Positions 26,873 to 36,907 of a stretch of DNA of 64,000 nt are shown in pieces (positions within the stretch are counted from its first letter, which is position 1; each line of letters opens with the position of its first letter). The notes under the pieces are model-generated. The model was not told the origin of the DNA, did not search any database, and was given only the letters and a program-made list of their open reading frames with translations. Position numbers and translations under genes: made by a program. Origin of the DNA: Alphaproteobacteria bacterium LSUCC0396 (GTDB lineage: Bacteria > Pseudomonadota > Alphaproteobacteria > Puniceispirillales > Puniceispirillaceae); the NCBI GenBank assembly GCA_041228345.1, contig CP166131.1, positions 2,225,001-2,289,000 of the forward strand, read 5' to 3'.

Positions 26873-28879
26873 ATGGCTTTAGCGACCGATAACCGAACTG
26901 GATTGAAAAGTCCTCAAAACAAAAAGACTCAACTATTGTTAAAAGCGGCAATAATTAGACACAAAAACTTAGAATTTGAAGCTGCAAGATTGCTTTATGA
27001 AGAAGTACAAAAATCTGATCATGGCAATGTGCTCTCTTTGCAGCTGTCTGGTTTATTGTACTGCCAAATGAAAGATTATGAAAAATCAATTGAGCTTCTT
27101 TCGCGTGCGATTGCTCTGGAGCCCGCCCACGAGGATTCCTATTACCACAGAGCGATTTCTTATCAGGAACTAGGTTATTTGGAGCAAAGCTTTGATGATT
27201 ACAGTTCAGTCCTTAATATCAACCAAGAAAATTTCTATGCCCTAAACAATCGTGGTAATATACTGAGAGACTTGGGTCGTCTTGATGAGGCTTTAAGGGA
27301 TCTTGATTTGGCACTTGTAGTCAACTCAAATTACGCTTGTGCATACAATAATCGCGGAATTGTATTCAAAAGGCTTGGTCATGTTGATAGAGCCATCATG
27401 GACTATAGTAGAGCCCTGGCGCTGGAACCTCATTATTCGGAAGCTTTTTATAACCGGGCAAAAGCATTTCAAGACACAGGTCAACTAGAAAATGCGTTGG
27501 TCGATTATGACAAAGCTATTGCTTTCAAACCAAATTATTCAGCGGCGCTGAACAACCGTGGTTTGATACTGAAAGAACTTCTTCGGTTTGACGAGGCGTT
27601 GGATGACTTGAACCAGAGTTTAAATATAAACCCTGATGACCACGAGGCGTACAATAACTTAGGACTGGTACTCAGGGAGCTTTGTCGTTTCGATGATGCG
27701 TTAAAAACTCTTGATAAGGCGCTGTCACTAGAACCAAACTACTCAAAGGGCTTGAGTAATAGGGGAAATATTCTCCAAGATTTGATGCGTTTTGACGAGG
27801 CGATGATAAGTTATGAACAAGCTATATCTCTAAATCCTGAAAGTGCAGAAGCTTTTAATAATCGCTCTCTCGCTCTAAAGGAGTTGGGTCGTTTTGGCGA
27901 GGCGATGGCTGATTTGAATAAGGCCATTGCGTTGGATCCAGATTATCCTGAGGCACATTGGAACAAAGCCCTTCAACTTCTTCTATTTGGTGAGTTTGCA
28001 GAAGGCTGGCCACTTTTTGAGTGGCGCTGGAAAACCAAGCAACATATTGGAACAGAGCTCACCACGTCAAAGCCACGATGGTCAGGTGAAGCTAATAAAA
28101 GGGTCTTTTTATGGGCTGAACAAGGTATTGGTGATGAGATCATGTATGCCTCGCTCATTCCTGAGCTTGCCGCCACTTCATCTAAGCTGATCGTACAATG
28201 TGATGAGAGGCTTATCCCTCTCTTTAAAAGATCATTTGTAGATGGCATCGAATATCGGTGCAGGAAAAGCCCAGCGCTGGAAGATAGTTATGACTGTCAT
28301 ATCCCAATGGGATCTTTGCCCAATATATTTAGACCATCATTAGATAGCTTTTCTAAAGCGTCGAAAGCATATCTGCGTTGTGAGAGTGAACGTTCACAAG
28401 AGTTGAGAAAAACTCTTTTAAAAGGTGAGGCCAAGACCCTTATTGGTATCAGCTGGAACTCATCTTCACCAATTGCAGGCGCACATCATAGAAATATTAC
28501 TTTAAGTGATATGGCACAGCATCTAGACGGGCCCAACGTAAAGCTGGTCAATTTACAATATGGTGATGTCTCTGATGAAATTGCCAAGTTGAGGGAAGAT
28601 CACGGCATTGAGGTTGCCGAGGCGTCAGAGATTGATAACCGCAACGACATTGATGGCCTGGCTGCGCTTATTATGGCGTGCGATCAGATCGTATCTATTG
28701 ATAACGCAACAGTGCATCTTGCTGGCGCTCTTGGTGCTAACACCAGAGTTCTATTGCCCTTTAATCGAAGCTGGCAGTGGGGGTTAGAGCGCTCTGATAG
28801 CTATTGGTATGGTTCACTCCAACTCCACAGACAAAAAAAACCTGGTGACTGGAAACAGGCCCTTAAAACCATAAAATAA
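26873..28879 (+). CDS. TPR-glycosyltransferase 3
   Basis: About 668 aa. Start set at the ATG (MALATDNRTG); an in-frame TTG 9 nt upstream is less likely. About nine TPRs (residues 20-335; DSYYHRAISYQELGYLEQSF and others) precede the common catalytic half. Small changes at the junction (FGEFAEGWPLFEWRWK) distinguish it from the other copies; the rest of the catalytic half is nearly base-identical. The TPR half resembles copy 1 only around YEQAISLNPESAE. Divergent from copy 2, and 92 nt before copy 4. Confidence 0.88.
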   Translation: MALATDNRTGLKSPQNKKTQLLLKAAIIRHKNLEFEAARLLYEEVQKSDHGNVLSLQLSGLLYCQMKDYEKSIELLSRAIALEPAHEDSYYHRAISYQELGYLEQSFDDYSSVLNINQENFYALNNRGNILRDLGRLDEALRDLDLALVVNSNYACAYNNRGIVFKRLGHVDRAIMDYSRALALEPHYSEAFYNRAKAFQDTGQLENALVDYDKAIAFKPNYSAALNNRGLILKELLRFDEALDDLNQSLNINPDDHEAYNNLGLVLRELCRFDDALKTLDKALSLEPNYSKGLSNRGNILQDLMRFDEAMISYEQAISLNPESAEAFNNRSLALKELGRFGEAMADLNKAIALDPDYPEAHWNKALQLLLFGEFAEGWPLFEWRWKTKQHIGTELTTSKPRWSGEANKRVFLWAEQGIGDEIMYASLIPELAATSSKLIVQCDERLIPLFKRSFVDGIEYRCRKSPALEDSYDCHIPMGSLPNIFRPSLDSFSKASKAYLRCESERSQELRKTLLKGEAKTLIGISWNSSSPIAGAHHRNITLSDMAQHLDGPNVKLVNLQYGDVSDEIAKLREDHGIEVAEASEIDNRNDIDGLAALIMACDQIVSIDNATVHLAGALGANTRVLLPFNRSWQWGLERSDSYWYGSLQLHRQKKPGDWKQALKTIK

Positions 28880-29325
28880 CATACCGGGAAAAGCTGGGGC
28901 TAGCTGGGAAGTGCCAATTTCTAAAATACTTAAATTTACAATTTTGAGAACTAAAAGGCGTTGTGATTAGCATGTCATTAGCATTTAAAAACCAAAATAT
29001 ACAGCTAAGTGAACAAAAGCAAAAAATACAATTGCTTTTAGAAGCCGCAGTTGAACGGCATCAAAATGGCAATTTAGCTGCTGCTAACATGATTTATGAA
29101 AAGATAAGAAAAATCGATCCTGACAATGTTGTTGCACTCCAACTTTCAGGAGTTTTGGCTTGTCAGGTTCAGCAGTATGAGGCTTCTCTATCGTTGTTTT
29201 CTAGAGCCATATACTTAAAGCCAGACTATGCTGAAGCTTATAATAATCGTGGCATTACCTTTAAAAATATGGGGCAATTTGATGATGCATTAGCTAATTA
29301 TAGTAAAGCCGTATCATTGAAGCCT
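27880..29325 (+). repeat. Right arm of about 1.44-kb inverted repeat
   Basis: Catalytic half of glycosyltransferase 3, spacer, and first part of glycosyltransferase 4; inverted match of 23964-25405. Confidence 0.8.
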
Positions 29326-31080
29326 AATTACGTTGATGCTTTATATAACTGTGGTATCGCTTTGCAACAGCTGAATCGTTTGGATGAAGCTATTGTTAGT
29401 TACAGTAAGGCCATATCAATTAGGCCCAATTATGTTGAAGCTCTAAATAACCGTGGTAATATTTTTAAAGATTTAGACCGGCTCGATGAGGCATTAGCTG
29501 ACCTTAGTAAAGCCGTGGAATTAAAGCCCAATGATGCTGAAGCCCTTAATAATCGTGGGGTTATTTTACAAGGTCAAAAATTGTTTAACAAAGCCCTGGT
29601 TGATTACAATAGAGCTCTAGAATTGCAACCAGATTTTGCCGCAGCATTAAATAACCGAGGCATTGCTTTTCAAGAACTGGGTATGCTTGATGAGGCATTA
29701 GGTGATTTTAACAAAGCGATAACACTTGAGGCAAATATTGCCGAAAATTTTAATAATCGTGCAAATATATTAAGAGAACTCGGCCGTTTAGATGAGGCGA
29801 TAGCTGATTTGAATAAGGCTATTGCCTTAGACCCTGACTATTTAGATGCGTTGAATAACCGAGCACTTATTTTCAAAGAAACTAATCGTCTTGACGAGAC
29901 TTTAGCTGATCTTGATAAAGCTATAATTCTAGATCCCATTGCTACTAAAACCCTCAACAACAGGGGTGTTATTTTAAATGAGCTTGGTCGATTTGATGAG
30001 GCGATGGCTGATCACGACAAAGCCATATCCCTACAGCCTGATTATGCAGAGGCCTTCAACAACCGAGCATTGGTATTAAAGGAGTTGGGTCGTTTTGGCG
30101 AGGCGATGGCTGATTTGAATAAGGCCATTGCGTTGTATCCAGATTATCCTGAGGCACATTGGAACAAAGCCCTTCAACTGCTTCTATTTGGTGAGTTTGA
30201 GGAAGGCTGGCCACTTTGTGAGTGGCGCTGGAAAACCAAACAACAGATCGGAACAGAGCTCACCACGTCAAAGCCGCGATGGTCAGGTGAAGCTAATAAA
30301 AGGGTCTTTTTATGGGCTGAACAAGGTATTGGTGATGAGATCATGTATGCCTCGCTCATTCCTGAGCTTGCCGCCACTTCATCTAAGCTGATCGTACAAT
30401 GTGATGAGAGGCTTATCCCTCTCTTTAAAAGATCATTTGTAGATGGCATCGAATATCGGTGCAGGAAAAGCCCAGCGCTGGAAGATAGTTATGACTGTCA
30501 TATCCCAATGGGATCTTTGCCCAATATATTTAGACCATCATTAGATAGCTTTTCTAAAGCGTCGAAAGCATATCTGCGTTGTGAGAGTGAACGTTCACAA
30601 GAGTTGAGAAAAACTCTTTTAAAAGGTGAGGCCAAGACCCTTATTGGTATCAGCTGGAACTCATCTTCACCAATTGCAGGCGCACATCATAGAAATATTA
30701 CTTTAAGTGATATGGCACAGCATCTAGACGGGCCCAACGTAAAGCTGGTCAATTTACAATATGGTGATGTCTCTGATGAAATTGCCAAGTTGAGGGAAGA
30801 TCACGGCATTGAGGTTGCCGAGGTGTCAGAGATTGATAACCGCAACGACATTGATGGCCTGGCTGCGCTTATTATGGCGTGCGATCAGATCGTATCTATT
30901 GATAACGCAACAGTGCATCTTGCTGGTGCTCTTGGTGCTAACACCAGAGTTCTATTGCCCTTTAATCGAAGCTGGCAGTGGGGGTTAGAGCGCTCTGATA
31001 GCTATTGGTATGGTTCACTCCAACTCCACAGACAAAAAAAACCTGGTGACTGGAAACCTACCCTTAAAACCATAAAATAA
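28972..31080 (+). CDS. TPR-glycosyltransferase 4
   Basis: About 702 aa, the longest copy. Residues 1-115 equal copy 1, then eight or so distinct TPRs (VDALYNCGIALQQLNRLDEA ...), then a TPR pair that is base-identical with copy 5 from position 29956 onwards (RGVILNELGRFDEAMADHDK), then the shared catalytic half. Mosaic origin by recombination is evident from these sharp borders. Start taken at ATG 28972; the GTG at 28963 is possible. No clear promoter of its own was seen; probably transcribed with copy 3. Confidence 0.88.
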   Translation: MSLAFKNQNIQLSEQKQKIQLLLEAAVERHQNGNLAAANMIYEKIRKIDPDNVVALQLSGVLACQVQQYEASLSLFSRAIYLKPDYAEAYNNRGITFKNMGQFDDALANYSKAVSLKPNYVDALYNCGIALQQLNRLDEAIVSYSKAISIRPNYVEALNNRGNIFKDLDRLDEALADLSKAVELKPNDAEALNNRGVILQGQKLFNKALVDYNRALELQPDFAAALNNRGIAFQELGMLDEALGDFNKAITLEANIAENFNNRANILRELGRLDEAIADLNKAIALDPDYLDALNNRALIFKETNRLDETLADLDKAIILDPIATKTLNNRGVILNELGRFDEAMADHDKAISLQPDYAEAFNNRALVLKELGRFGEAMADLNKAIALYPDYPEAHWNKALQLLLFGEFEEGWPLCEWRWKTKQQIGTELTTSKPRWSGEANKRVFLWAEQGIGDEIMYASLIPELAATSSKLIVQCDERLIPLFKRSFVDGIEYRCRKSPALEDSYDCHIPMGSLPNIFRPSLDSFSKASKAYLRCESERSQELRKTLLKGEAKTLIGISWNSSSPIAGAHHRNITLSDMAQHLDGPNVKLVNLQYGDVSDEIAKLREDHGIEVAEVSEIDNRNDIDGLAALIMACDQIVSIDNATVHLAGALGANTRVLLPFNRSWQWGLERSDSYWYGSLQLHRQKKPGDWKPTLKTIK

Positions 31081-31203
31081 CATACCGGGAAAGGCTGGGG
31101 CTAGTTGTTTGCCTGTTTTTCTTTGTCGAAGGATTGTTTTGGAAGCGCACCAAGCTGGGTGTTCATGACAGTTATCTTTCCCAAAAGCCAAACATGTACG
31201 GCG

Positions 31204-31475
31204 TCATGATGTGTTGAGCTTTTGACAGGTGGAGATCAGAGCGCAAATCTTGGAAAGCTGCGAGCTCCCAATACCGCCAAACTTCTTGTGCCAATAGTAA
31301 TGGTTCTTTCCCGAAATCCCAGCCTTGCGGCAAGAACCCAATGCATTTAGCCCATCATGTAAATATACGTCGCTCTCTAATAAAGCCTTCAGCGCACCTT
31401 TGTCCAACTACCGTTTCCTTGCCATCCTTAAAACACCCTATGGCCATGAAGTAATGGCAAGGTTTTAGTGGGCTA
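31204..31475 (-). mobile_element. IS3-family orfA remnant (inner end facing sugar operon)
   Basis: The minus strand encodes a decayed helix-turn-helix orfA: CRKAGISGKNHYYWHKKFGG is the IS3-type pattern. The upstream end (GTTTTAAGGATGGCAAGGAA on the minus strand) is shared with the remnant at 40470, in opposite orientation. No intact transposase. The rest of the 540-bp gene-free stretch 31081-31619 holds nothing I recognise. Confidence 0.65.
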
Positions 31476-31619
31476 GGACAACATTAAATGAGATTGATGC
31501 AAATACGATTTTTGCTTCCTTTGCTACACTTGATGGAATTTCTTTGACGTTATCGGTGTTGTTACGGAAGGCAGACATACTTAACGTCCATGGCTTTGTC
31601 TTTATTAAGCTGACATTTT

Positions 31620-32681
31620 TTATTTTGCATCCATGCCTATGACGATTCGGCCATGAATGCTTCCGTTTCTCATCCCGTTAATGCCAGCATTTATCCTATC
31701 TAGTGAGATGCGATGCGTTATTAAATGGTCAAGTCTCAGCTTGCCTGATTTATGGAGTGATAGATACCTTGGAATATCCACATGCGGAATTGTTTCACCA
31801 CCATGTGAGCCAGATATGCTTTTACCAAAATGAAGGGGCAATGTATAGATGCTGGTATTACAGCCATCAGGCGGCACCCCAACAAGGATAACGCGTCCTT
31901 CTGCACTTGTAAGGTAATAGCCAAGCTCGATAATTTCTGGAACTCCGGTATTGTCGATGAATACATCTACTGGTGCGTTCTTCAAGATTTGTTCAATTTC
32001 TGACTTTGGGTCACGAGTGCTTGCATTAATGACATGCGTTGCCCCTGCTTTTTGGGCAATCTCTAGGCGTCCAGGATGCAGGTCAACCGCTATTATTGGA
32101 TGTGCAGATGTCATTGCTGCGGCTTGAATAATATTCAACCCGACCCCGCCGGCTCCATAAATAATGATGCTCTCGCCTATTTTCAATTTTGCATTATTGA
32201 TAATCACACCAAATCCAGTAGTTACAGCACATCCAAATAGGGCTGCCAATTCTTTGTCATAATTCTTGGGAATGACGGTCAGTCTGTTTTCCGAAACTAT
32301 CGAATATTCGCTAAATGTGGTGATGCATCCCGCATTAACGTTTTTGTCGCCCCACGTATAAGTTGGTGGCATTGCCTCAATACCTTGCCCTTTTCTCCAG
32401 TGCATCACGACATGGTCGTTTGGCTTTACATGCCGCACACCTGGGCCAACCTCTATTACATTGCCAGATCCTTCGTGTCCCAGTAGGTGTGGCAAATAAT
32501 TATCAAAGCCTTTCACGCCATCTATTTCACCTAATTGAGATCCACAGATGCCGCTGAAGTGTATTTTAACAAGCACTTGGCCTGGCTCTAAGTTTTCGGG
32601 CAAGCAGATTTCATCAATGATCAAGGGCTTTTTCAACTCTACCAAGATTGCTGCTTTGAATTTTCTTTGAGCTATTTTCAT
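31620..32681 (-). CDS. Zinc-dependent alcohol dehydrogenase, MDR family
   Basis: 353 aa. N-terminal GroES-like catalytic domain with CGSQLGEIDG and GHEGSGNVIEVG (zinc/structural region), then a Rossmann domain with GAGGVGLNIIQAA at about residues 175-187. MDR enzymes oxidise or reduce alcohol/ketone groups with NAD(P). As the last gene of the minus-strand sugar operon, it most likely acts on a sugar intermediate; the exact substrate cannot be read from sequence. It follows the methyltransferase gene by 8 nt. Confidence 0.85.
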   Translation of the reverse strand: MKIAQRKFKAAILVELKKPLIIDEICLPENLEPGQVLVKIHFSGICGSQLGEIDGVKGFDNYLPHLLGHEGSGNVIEVGPGVRHVKPNDHVVMHWRKGQGIEAMPPTYTWGDKNVNAGCITTFSEYSIVSENRLTVIPKNYDKELAALFGCAVTTGFGVIINNAKLKIGESIIIYGAGGVGLNIIQAAAMTSAHPIIAVDLHPGRLEIAQKAGATHVINASTRDPKSEIEQILKNAPVDVFIDNTGVPEIIELGYYLTSAEGRVILVGVPPDGCNTSIYTLPLHFGKSISGSHGGETIPHVDIPRYLSLHKSGKLRLDHLITHRISLDRINAGINGMRNGSIHGRIVIGMDAK

Positions 32682-32689
32682 TTGATTCC

Positions 32690-33358
32690 CTACTCAAAAA
32701 AAATAAATGAATGATCGCCAGAATATCCTGTTAACCTAAACCACCAATTCCACTCTTCAGGGGTGTTAAAGGCTTCACAGGTGACTTGCCAATAAAGTAA
32801 GTTCGCTTTTTCTTGCTCGTTTCTGTAAGACTCAACACACAAGTATTTTTTGTCCTTGCCAACTCGTTCCATTTCTTGCAGCGCCGGAAACAGTTCTTGT
32901 GCATACAAATTGTGGAGCGTCGTAAGGGATAGTACGAGATCAAATTCATTGGCTTCAAAAGGTAAATTCTTGGCATTGCCAATGGATACACGGTCTCTGA
33001 TTTCCGGAAGTGAATTTTCGATTGCATAACTGGATATATCAATGCCTGTCACCTCAACGCCTGGACAAACCTGCATGAAATCATAGAGTAAAAATCCTTT
33101 GCCACATCCAATGTCTAGAATTTTATCCCCAGCTTTTATGCCATAATGTTCAACCATGGCTTTTGCCACTTTGGCCCACCGGCCATCATAGCTATAGCCG
33201 CCATAATTCACCTTGCGGCTACCATCCCAATAGTCAAAATCCCACTTTTTGGCGAGAGTCGCAGCATAGGCCTTTGGATATTCTGGGTCATTTACCCGCG
33301 CGAGGTAGTCACGTTTGGTGCTTTTGTGAACAGATGACAAAAAATCTATATAGCTCAT
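32690..33358 (-). CDS. Class I SAM-dependent methyltransferase
   Basis: 222 aa. Motif I ILDIGCGKGFLLYDF near residue 80, motif II VTGIDIS, and FDLVLSLTTLHNLYA (motif IV region) define a class I methyltransferase fold. In a nucleotide-sugar cluster it probably O- or C-methylates a sugar intermediate. An N-terminal DFDYWDGSRKVNYGGYSYDG segment is typical for methyltransferases of surface-glycan clusters. Substrate unknown. Confidence 0.85.
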   Translation of the reverse strand: MSYIDFLSSVHKSTKRDYLARVNDPEYPKAYAATLAKKWDFDYWDGSRKVNYGGYSYDGRWAKVAKAMVEHYGIKAGDKILDIGCGKGFLLYDFMQVCPGVEVTGIDISSYAIENSLPEIRDRVSIGNAKNLPFEANEFDLVLSLTTLHNLYAQELFPALQEMERVGKDKKYLCVESYRNEQEKANLLYWQVTCEAFNTPEEWNWWFRLTGYSGDHSFIFFE

Positions 33359-33400
33359 GTGGGGAAACCTTTGGCAATTCGGATGATTGTTATAAAGGCC

Positions 33401-34396
33401 TTAATAAAATTCTTCATTGCAGCGTGTTAGGATTACCCTAGCCGTTTCAATTCGGTCGCGGCAAGTGGCTTTGTATTTCTGTGTATCTTGGTCCAAGCCC
33501 CGCGCATTGGCCCAGTCTAGCCTGAGTGGATTAAGTAGAATAGAGCACCATCTTAGGCCAAATAACGGCCTGAGAAACTTTGCTCTGGTTATATGGAGTT
33601 GCAACCTATCTTTGTTCAGGTAGGAAAGGCAAGATGCCAAGAATTTGTCATAATACTCTTGCGGCACTGGTATTTGTGGCTGAAAAAAAAAGTCTGCCGA
33701 TAGCTTGGCCGGATCATCCCATCCGGCATATTCAAAATCAATAAAAATAAGGGACCCAGATTTGGTTTTTATGGTGTTATGAAATCCGAAATCAGATGGT
33801 GATAGGCATCGCTCTTTCTGCGGTAGTGCTTCATCTATTTCGAAACCTTTATCCGTAACCATTGGAATTATTCTGGTCTCAATCTGCATTAACGAGGTCG
33901 CCATATCGGTTAACAGGTCTGTCGATGCAGTGTCTTTATCCTTGATTAGTTGGAGCTCAGTGATCTTATCCCGCACGAAATCAATGTGGTCATTGACAGA
34001 GAACTTTGCATCTGACGCAATGGGTAAATGAGCGGCAGAGTCTTGCATCAATGGTGTGTTGAGTGTTTTGATGAATTGTATGGCTGAGGAAATATTTGAG
34101 GCTGTAATTGCATCTGAACTTATTCTGCTGCCTTCAATAAATTCATAAATCGCCATATTAGCGTCCTCATTGAGTGCATGGGGCGTTGGGATAGGTGAGT
34201 TGCCATCAACATCCTTGACCAGAGAGAGAAAATCCCACTCGGTTTTCAACCTATTTCGATTATCCACTTTTGAAGTATTGTATTTTTTCAAGGCATAAGC
34301 ACGCCCTGAGATTGAGACTTTAAGAACAGTATTGTTGCCCCCGGCATAGGTTTCAATAACCTCTAAATCATCAATTTCTGCTTTGCAGAAAGCCAT
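33401..34396 (-). CDS. Phosphotransferase of the aminoglycoside/choline kinase type
   Basis: About 331 aa from the ATG at 34396 (a TTG at 34468 would add 24 residues but overlap the next gene by 31 nt; a GTG at 34414 is also possible). Kinase-like features: GGNNTVLKVSISGRAYALKK (P-loop/Lys region), SPSDFGFHNTI (catalytic Asp loop, HN) and IFIDFEYAGWDDP (metal-binding Asp). Such enzymes phosphorylate small hydroxylated compounds. In this operon a sugar or sugar alcohol is the likely substrate. Confidence 0.75.
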   Translation of the reverse strand: MAFCKAEIDDLEVIETYAGGNNTVLKVSISGRAYALKKYNTSKVDNRNRLKTEWDFLSLVKDVDGNSPIPTPHALNEDANMAIYEFIEGSRISSDAITASNISSAIQFIKTLNTPLMQDSAAHLPIASDAKFSVNDHIDFVRDKITELQLIKDKDTASTDLLTDMATSLMQIETRIIPMVTDKGFEIDEALPQKERCLSPSDFGFHNTIKTKSGSLIFIDFEYAGWDDPAKLSADFFFQPQIPVPQEYYDKFLASCLSYLNKDRLQLHITRAKFLRPLFGLRWCSILLNPLRLDWANARGLDQDTQKYKATCRDRIETARVILTRCNEEFY

Positions 34397-34437
34397 CAAT
34401 TTTTCGATCTGCACTGGATCGGTATGTAAAATAGCGG

Positions 34438-35037
34438 CTAAGTTAATAATGTTTTGAGCTGATCCCAATGGCTGATTCTTTCAATATTTGGCTCTTTTAG
34501 GTGATGTGAACACGGGTCAAAAAGTATTTTTCTGGTGCCTTTAGGGAATTTCTCTGCTTTCAAAATCTCAGGCAAATCGTCCACAAAAATATCACATTTT
34601 TGTAGTCCAATTTGGTCTATTTTTTCAGCCTTAGTTTGATGAAAAAAGATGAATTTCTTTTCAATCAAAATGTTGTTGGAATTAGAAAAATATGTCTCGA
34701 TCCATTCCCTTGCGGTAGAGTGCAAATCATACTTGGGGCCTCTAAAGGGATGCTTTGTTTTATGGCTGATAATTTTGCATACGTGGTTTTTACGTTTGGC
34801 CCAATCTAAAAACTCTGTGACCCCCTCATAAGCGTTCACTTTTTTCATCGCATTGCCATAGACGAACCCTTGCAACTTGATCCATTCTTCCTCCATGTTG
34901 TTTTCACGAAGGTGTTCCCTAACGGATATTTTATCAACGGGCACCGACGGATCAATTAGGCTTTTCTCGACGGCTACAGTGTGGAACACAACGTCGTAGC
35001 AGGCTATGGTATTGTCAAAATCCAGCCCAATATTCAT
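34438..35037 (-). CDS. HAD-superfamily hydrolase
   Basis: 199 aa. Motif I DFDNTIA at residues 6-12 (D6 nucleophile, D8), and IFVDDLPEIL (motif IV) near residue 150; a cap-like insert lies between. HAD phosphatases remove phosphate from sugar phosphates. It begins 1 nt after the transketolase C-subunit stop, so it is coupled to it. The substrate may be the product of that transketolase. Confidence 0.78.
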   Translation of the reverse strand: MNIGLDFDNTIACYDVVFHTVAVEKSLIDPSVPVDKISVREHLRENNMEEEWIKLQGFVYGNAMKKVNAYEGVTEFLDWAKRKNHVCKIISHKTKHPFRGPKYDLHSTAREWIETYFSNSNNILIEKKFIFFHQTKAEKIDQIGLQKCDIFVDDLPEILKAEKFPKGTRKILFDPCSHHLKEPNIERISHWDQLKTLLT

Positions 35038-35038
35038 T

Positions 35039-35962
35039 TCAAGTACGGCTCATTTCTCTGATTACTTCACAAACTTTAGCTGCATTTATATCAAATTGAT
35101 CCATTGCCAAGTTATGGTTGCAGATTTTATGGATGAATTCATCATTGCCTGAAATACTAAAAAGCTGGGGCCGTTGGTTTTGTTGTGAGCTGCACCATTC
35201 AGCAATTGCACCATATAGCCCGCCAATGCGGCCGTGTTCTTCAATTACGATCAATTTATCAAAGGATTTAAAAATTTCAACCAGCCTATCCTCGTCTAAT
35301 GGTTTGATAGTGTGAAAATTTTCAACGCGCAGTGAAATGTCTTCTGATTTTAATATTTCCGCTGCTTGCATGGCTTGATTAAGAACTGGCCCAGAGCCTA
35401 TTATGCACGCGTCAGTGCCCGAGCGCATCGTGACAGCCTTGCCAAACTCTATGGTCTCAGGGCCCTTGTACAGATCAGGTTCCCCCTTCTTTCCAAGGCG
35501 AATGTAAATTGGTGCACCATAATCCAAAGCAGCCATAAGGCCGTCACGGGTTTCCTTAGGGCCTGAGGGACAAAAGACCGTCATGTTGGGCAGCGTTCTT
35601 AAGATGGCGATGTCTTCCATGGAATGGTGCGTTGGGCCAAGAGAAGCATAAGATAGTCCTGCACCCGACCCAACAATGATCACCGGAGCATTGTTGTAAC
35701 AAACATCAACGCGGATTTGTTCAAAACAACGATATGTGGTGAATGGGGCGATTGTATAAACGACGGGTCTGAGACCAGTCATTGCCAAGCCAGCCGCCAA
35801 CCCCATCATTGTTTGCTCTGCAATGCCACAATTTAGAAATTGACCTCGCGTATCCAATTTTAATCCATCAAACATCCGGTTTCCAATATCACCAGAAAGT
35901 AAAACAATTCTATCGTCCTGCTTTGCTTTGTCGTGTATCGCCTTTGCAAAACTATCCCTCAT
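35039..35962 (-). CDS. Transketolase-like C-terminal subunit (split enzyme)
   Basis: 307 aa. Pyrimidine-binding and C-terminal domains of transketolase: RFLNCGIAEQTMMGLAAGLA-like segment (GIAEQ carries the conserved Glu that activates thiamine), then the swivelling C-terminal domain (LKIVIEEHGRIGGLYGA type). The partner N-subunit is encoded directly upstream with a 1-nt TAATG overlap. In a sugar cluster the pair could transfer a two-carbon ketol to or from a sugar; the exact donor is unknown. Confidence 0.85.
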   Translation of the reverse strand: MRDSFAKAIHDKAKQDDRIVLLSGDIGNRMFDGLKLDTRGQFLNCGIAEQTMMGLAAGLAMTGLRPVVYTIAPFTTYRCFEQIRVDVCYNNAPVIIVGSGAGLSYASLGPTHHSMEDIAILRTLPNMTVFCPSGPKETRDGLMAALDYGAPIYIRLGKKGEPDLYKGPETIEFGKAVTMRSGTDACIIGSGPVLNQAMQAAEILKSEDISLRVENFHTIKPLDEDRLVEIFKSFDKLIVIEEHGRIGGLYGAIAEWCSSQQNQRPQLFSISGNDEFIHKICNHNLAMDQFDINAAKVCEVIREMSRT

Positions 35963-36795
35963 TATAGAACCCTTAACTCTAATTTGGCTTCATCGATTTC
36001 CTTGTCAGTAGGGATCTTATAATGCCAATTGTTATCATCTTCCATGAATGACACGCCTTTGCCTTTAACAGTGTGGGCAATCACAGCACGGGGGCGACCA
36101 GTTGTTGATTTCTGGAGGATGTCTGAAAGTGCCGCTATGTCATGTCCGTCAACTTCCACAGCATCCCAACCGAAAGACCGCCATTTATCAGCCAATGGGT
36201 CAATATTCATGACTGCCTGACTGCGATCCGTTGCTTGCCATTTGTTGTAGTCCGTCACGACAGTTAAATTTTCAAGCTTTTGCGACCCAGCTAGCATTGC
36301 AGCTTCCCATGTAGTCCCCTCGTTACTCTCTCCGTCACCAATGAGAACGTCAATTCTGTTCGACCAATTATTTTTTTTGCTGGCAATCGCAAAGCCCAAA
36401 GCAATTGGCAGCCCATGGCCAAGTGACCCAGTAGCAGCTTCAATGCCTGATAAATATTGAGGGGCAGGGGGATGTTCGCCAAAGACGTCTGCTCCATCAT
36501 GTTTAGCGGTAGCCAATCTTTCTTCTGGGAAAAAGCCAGCCATCGCCAGAACCTGAAATAACGCCGGTGCGGCGTGTCCTTTGCTCAACACAAATCTATC
36601 ACGCATCTCATTTTGTGGATGCTTGGGTTCAATGTTCAAAAGGTGGAAATAGTAGACTGTAAGGATGTCCACACAAGACAGACATGACGCAACATGCGGC
36701 GTGCGCGATGATGCAGAGTATTCAATAATTCTTAAACGCAATTCAGCTGCGGTTGCTTTTAGATCCTGTAATTTTTTATCGTATAACGGTTTCAT
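35962..36795 (-). CDS. Transketolase-like N-terminal subunit (split enzyme)
   Basis: 277 aa. Thiamine diphosphate-binding domain: GSLGHGLPIALGFAIA and GDGESNEGTTWEAAM (GDG...N motif, Mg2+/TPP) plus HTVKGKGVSFMED. Length matches the N-half of a classical transketolase (about 650 aa in one chain). Overlaps the C-subunit by 1 nt. Split forms are common in archaea and in surface-glycan clusters. Confidence 0.87.
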   Translation of the reverse strand: MKPLYDKKLQDLKATAAELRLRIIEYSASSRTPHVASCLSCVDILTVYYFHLLNIEPKHPQNEMRDRFVLSKGHAAPALFQVLAMAGFFPEERLATAKHDGADVFGEHPPAPQYLSGIEAATGSLGHGLPIALGFAIASKKNNWSNRIDVLIGDGESNEGTTWEAAMLAGSQKLENLTVVTDYNKWQATDRSQAVMNIDPLADKWRSFGWDAVEVDGHDIAALSDILQKSTTGRPRAVIAHTVKGKGVSFMEDDNNWHYKIPTDKEIDEAKLELRVL

Positions 36796-36907
36796 GGATG
36801 GCCCATTATAGTTTTTGAGCTTGAAGATCGAATTTCCGCTGAGCCAAAATTCAGAATATTGATAGACCTTTGGGTTGTCGAGTTAGGTCTCTAAACTCGT
36901 AAGTAGC

